This document shows positions 61,344 through 64,000 of a stretch of 64,000 nucleotides of DNA, in pieces. Location: assembly GCF_003265705.1 (NCBI RefSeq), contig NW_020312828.1, positions 51,613,048-51,677,047 on the forward strand, given 5' to 3'. Each line of letters begins with the position of its first letter. Position 1 is the stretch's first letter. This DNA is from Callorhinus ursinus. Taxonomy: Eukaryota; Chordata; Mammalia; Carnivora; Otariidae. The position numbers were made by a program, and so were the translations under genes. The notes under the pieces are model-generated. The model did no database searches. It saw nothing but the letters and a program-made list of their open reading frames with translations, and was not told the origin of the DNA.

Positions 61344-61539
61344 TAGGCAGAGAATTACTTTAGGTTTCTTTCTCACCACCATCCCCCATGCAATGCAAGA
61401 AAAGTCTACAGAGGTTTATGAAATGAAACATACTGTAAAGTGGTGTGATTAAATTAAAAAACCAGAGAGCACCTTAAAGAGAGGGAATTGGCATTATCAG
61501 GAATGTGAGATGAAATTAGTGTTGGAGTTAAGCCCTAAA

Positions 61540-61880
61540 TTTGTCTTAATTTCTTGCTGTCTCTATCAGGATGCCTTTGGTTACAAGCAACAGAAAATCA
61601 ATCTCAAATTGATTTTAACAATAAAATAAATTCATAGGCAGGGGTCAGCTTGATAAGATCAGGCTTGATCTATTCACTTAAATGATGACAGAAAGACCCC
61701 TACTCATGCTCTCTCCATTTCTTGACTCTAGTGCTAACTCCATTCTGTACAGGCTTCCCTACTTCCTGGTCCCAAGATGGCTACCTTGTTAGCATTCAGG
61801 TTTCTTTGTGATTAAGATGTCCAGTCTGAAGTCGCTAACAATCTGTTATGAATGGTTGAGAACCTATATCTCATACATGC
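61540..61880. other. Possible old interspersed repeat
   Basis: GGTTACAAGCAACAGAAAAT and CCCAAGATGGCTACCTTG are phrases seen in old mammalian repeats. The family is not identified. Confidence 0.3.
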
Positions 61881-63639
61881 TGTCTCACTCATACTCAGCA
61901 AAGAAGAAAGCTGTTTTTTCTACTCTCAAACAAAAATTCTGAGCCTTGGCCTAAATGAATCAACTTAAAGCACTTTCCCATTCTTATCTCAATAAATGTG
62001 GCCTAGATATGGAGTTATACCAGTTACCTTAGGCCTGAGCCATAGATTCTGTCATTTGGAGGTCAAGTCAGTTACTCTTGAAGCACATGGGTTACATTGG
62101 AGTAGGGTGCTGTTACGAGGAGTAAGAGGAATATATGCTAGGTAGCTAAAAAGGCAGATATCCGCCAAAGTAGCTGTGAGTAAATGGGAAACATTGGGTT
62201 TTAAATGTATATCTGAGATATATATTTGAAAGAAAGGAAGCATGAAGTTCATCTTATACTTCTGGAAATTAAATTCAAGGAAGAGTTTATTGACTTAAGT
62301 ATTGTGAGAAGGAGGAGGAGGAAAAGAGAAAGAAAAAAAGAAAAGAGACAAAAACAGTGTTTCATAGAGACAGTACATCCAGTAATGACTCTTAGGTGAT
62401 TAGGTCAGAAACACCAGTCAAATACTAACTTTCTGTGTACATATTATGTTTTCTGATGTTTTGATTTAATGGGAGACGTGATTTGAAGAATCTAGAATAA
62501 GATTGCTATACATCCATTAGTCTTTCAAATAAAGCCATTTTAAATGCTTGAACACTATTCTATTGTTGTTAATTCAAGATTTAGTTCTCTAAGCAGGGAC
62601 CGTACTATAGCATTCTAAGATATAAAGTAAAGCAAAGTTTCTTTATACTGACGATGTCAGATCTTAAGTTTCTCCCATTCTATTGTGAACGGCTGAGAGA
62701 CTGATTCTCAATTCAGCACTGCTTTAGAAAGCCATGTGGCCTGAAAGTGCTCCCAACATTGTCCCAATAAAGACTTTGAATCTTCTCCAGCAACTGAGTC
62801 TGAGCCATATGGCATATAATGAGTGATTTTTAATTCAAAAAAAAAATTAATTCTTAGGAGAACCTTAGATGGCTTCTGGGACATCTGGTTTCAAGTAGCA
62901 TGGCACTCTGCACTCTCAAATAGCTATATTAATTGCCCTATAAAATGGGTTATTTAAGATTAGCTATTTAAATGTTGGGGAATGGGTCCTAAATATAGTG
63001 ATTTTAGTTTGGGTGTAATTAATGGTGAGCTAATATTCTAAAAGTAATCAACCAAATCCAACTGCTTCTGCCAGACAGAACAGCAGATTAGTTGGGATAC
63101 TAATTCGGCTATTAATAATAAAGGCCAAAAGATTTTATTTTTGCCCCATACAAAGTCTGAGTGTAAGCAGTCCTGGGCAGGCTTTTCAATGTCAATGGTA
63201 GAGATTTATTCTAGTTCCTCTGGCATCCTTAATATTCATCTCCCATCCCTTGGTCCAAAAAAGGCTTCTCTAGTATTACACTCTAACATCTACATTTGAA
63301 CCATGAAAAGGGGAAAAGGAAGAAAGTTACAGAACTTTCTTTGTGGGAGCATGGCCCAAAAGTCATCACATTGCTTCTGTTCATTTCTCATTGGCCAGAA
63401 ACTGAGTGCTGGACAGCCTAGTGCCCAGTTAAACCCTCAATCTCTGTAGAAGATGAATACGTATAATAGGGAGAAAACTAGCAGGCTCTGACACAGAGCC
63501 TCTGGAGAAAAGAGGCTGTATAACTTCCTGTCCACCAAAGCTGAAATCATGCATCTGCCCAGTTCTCTCAATGAGTGCACCAGGTTGTCCAAATATAAAC
63601 TAACATGAACAGAATATCAGATTTGTGTACATGAAAATA

Positions 63640-64000
63640 ATGTTTCTACTTCAGTTACCATGGGTTATAGAATCCAGCATTTAAAAATAATTATAATATG
63701 CATTGTTTATTTCTGATCTCTAAAAATGCACACTTTTGAAAGTTTGGAAAATACAGAAGAACAAAGAAGTTAACAATCAACCATAATTTCACTAGCCAGA
63801 GATAACCATTGTTAAGAGTTTGGTGCATTTCCTTTATGACTTTGAGTCTTCTTTTTACTCATGTAATTGGACACAGTTTTGCATTTTTTAACCTAATACT
63901 ATGTAATTTTCTCACGTCATTAAAATGGGATACTAATATCAGTTTTTATGTTTGCATTAACTTAACCTATAGAAGTACCAGACTAGTACTAGATCCTTAA
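63640..64000. mobile_element. Old LINE-like fragment running to the window end
   Basis: CACTAGCCAGAGATAACCAT and GTTAAGAGTTTGGTGCATTT resemble a common ancient LINE segment. Orientation is not resolved. Confidence 0.4.

Larger units (their letters stand above)
12049..64000 (+). other. OXR1: OXR1 intron downstream of the coding exon (partial)
   Basis: The next OXR1 exon (start of the LysM region) was not found, so I read the rest of the window as one long intron. Besides the listed repeats and the antisense retrocopy, I see nothing specific in these longer blocks: 12049-13855, 15990-16440, 17441-20470, 22470-22854, 23985-25585, 26330-27490, 28740-29200, 30140-30885, 31990-32785, 32940-33660, 34185-34725, 36573-37036, 38946-40140, 48700-49400, 50040-51530, 51750-53170, 54530-55160, 57000-57850, 58210-58920, 59490-60930, 61360-63640. 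A diverged exon could have been missed by eye. Confidence 0.7.

Noticed and set aside
1..64000. CRISPR arrays, operons or prokaryotic mobile systems
   Set aside because: All spaced repeats seen are SINEs, microsatellites or the 26-base minisatellite. The window is vertebrate nuclear DNA.
12049..64000. Next OXR1 exon (LysM start)
   Set aside because: No stretch matching the expected LysM-region sequence with splice sites was found by eye, so I do not annotate one.

Overview
This is a single intronic stretch of a mammalian nuclear genome, from an arctoid carnivore (bear, seal, mustelid or panda lineage). The call rests on about 30 tRNA-derived CAN SINEs on both strands, whose head reads GGGGCGCCTGGGTGGCTCAG or its complement. 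Their bodies match neither the canid-type nor the felid-type SINE as I remember them. Carnivore-type LINE-1 3' ends, MIR, L2, MER5A and MER20-like relics fill much of the rest. No bacterial, phage or CRISPR content is present.

The only protein-coding exon I can support is a 197-base internal exon of OXR1 (oxidation resistance 1, TLDc family) on the + strand at 11852-12048. It has a clean AG acceptor, a GTGAGC donor and 65 uninterrupted codons. Everything upstream (1-11851) and downstream (12049-64000) reads as OXR1 intron. I found neither the preceding N-terminal exon nor the following LysM exon.

Layout: 1-11.8 kb is upstream intron with a few SINEs, an L1 3' end with target-site duplication, a perfect 84-base tandem duplication and several MIRs. 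A possible cryptic exon (11749-11816) lies just before the coding exon. 12-37 kb is a long intron with SINEs, L2/MIR relics, a (GT)n tract and a MER20-like element. 37.7-38.9 kb holds two back-to-back antisense L1 3' fragments, the second split by a SINE. 40.4-41.4 kb is the most unusual part: an antisense, GC/CpG-rich, apparently processed retrocopy of an unidentified gene, with an X-box-like motif, AATAAA, an A-rich tail and a short target-site duplication. 42.1-44.9 kb holds three pieces of one class I ERV-type LTR family, one of them a complete solo LTR with a 4-base duplication. 44.9-64 kb is SINE, L1 and L2-rich intron, with a 26-base minisatellite interrupted by a 10-N assembly gap at 53226-53235.

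Apart from OXR1 and the retrocopy there is no gene network here. Interest lies in splicing around the OXR1 exon, the antisense CpG-rich retrocopy, the LTR cluster and the recent SINE history.
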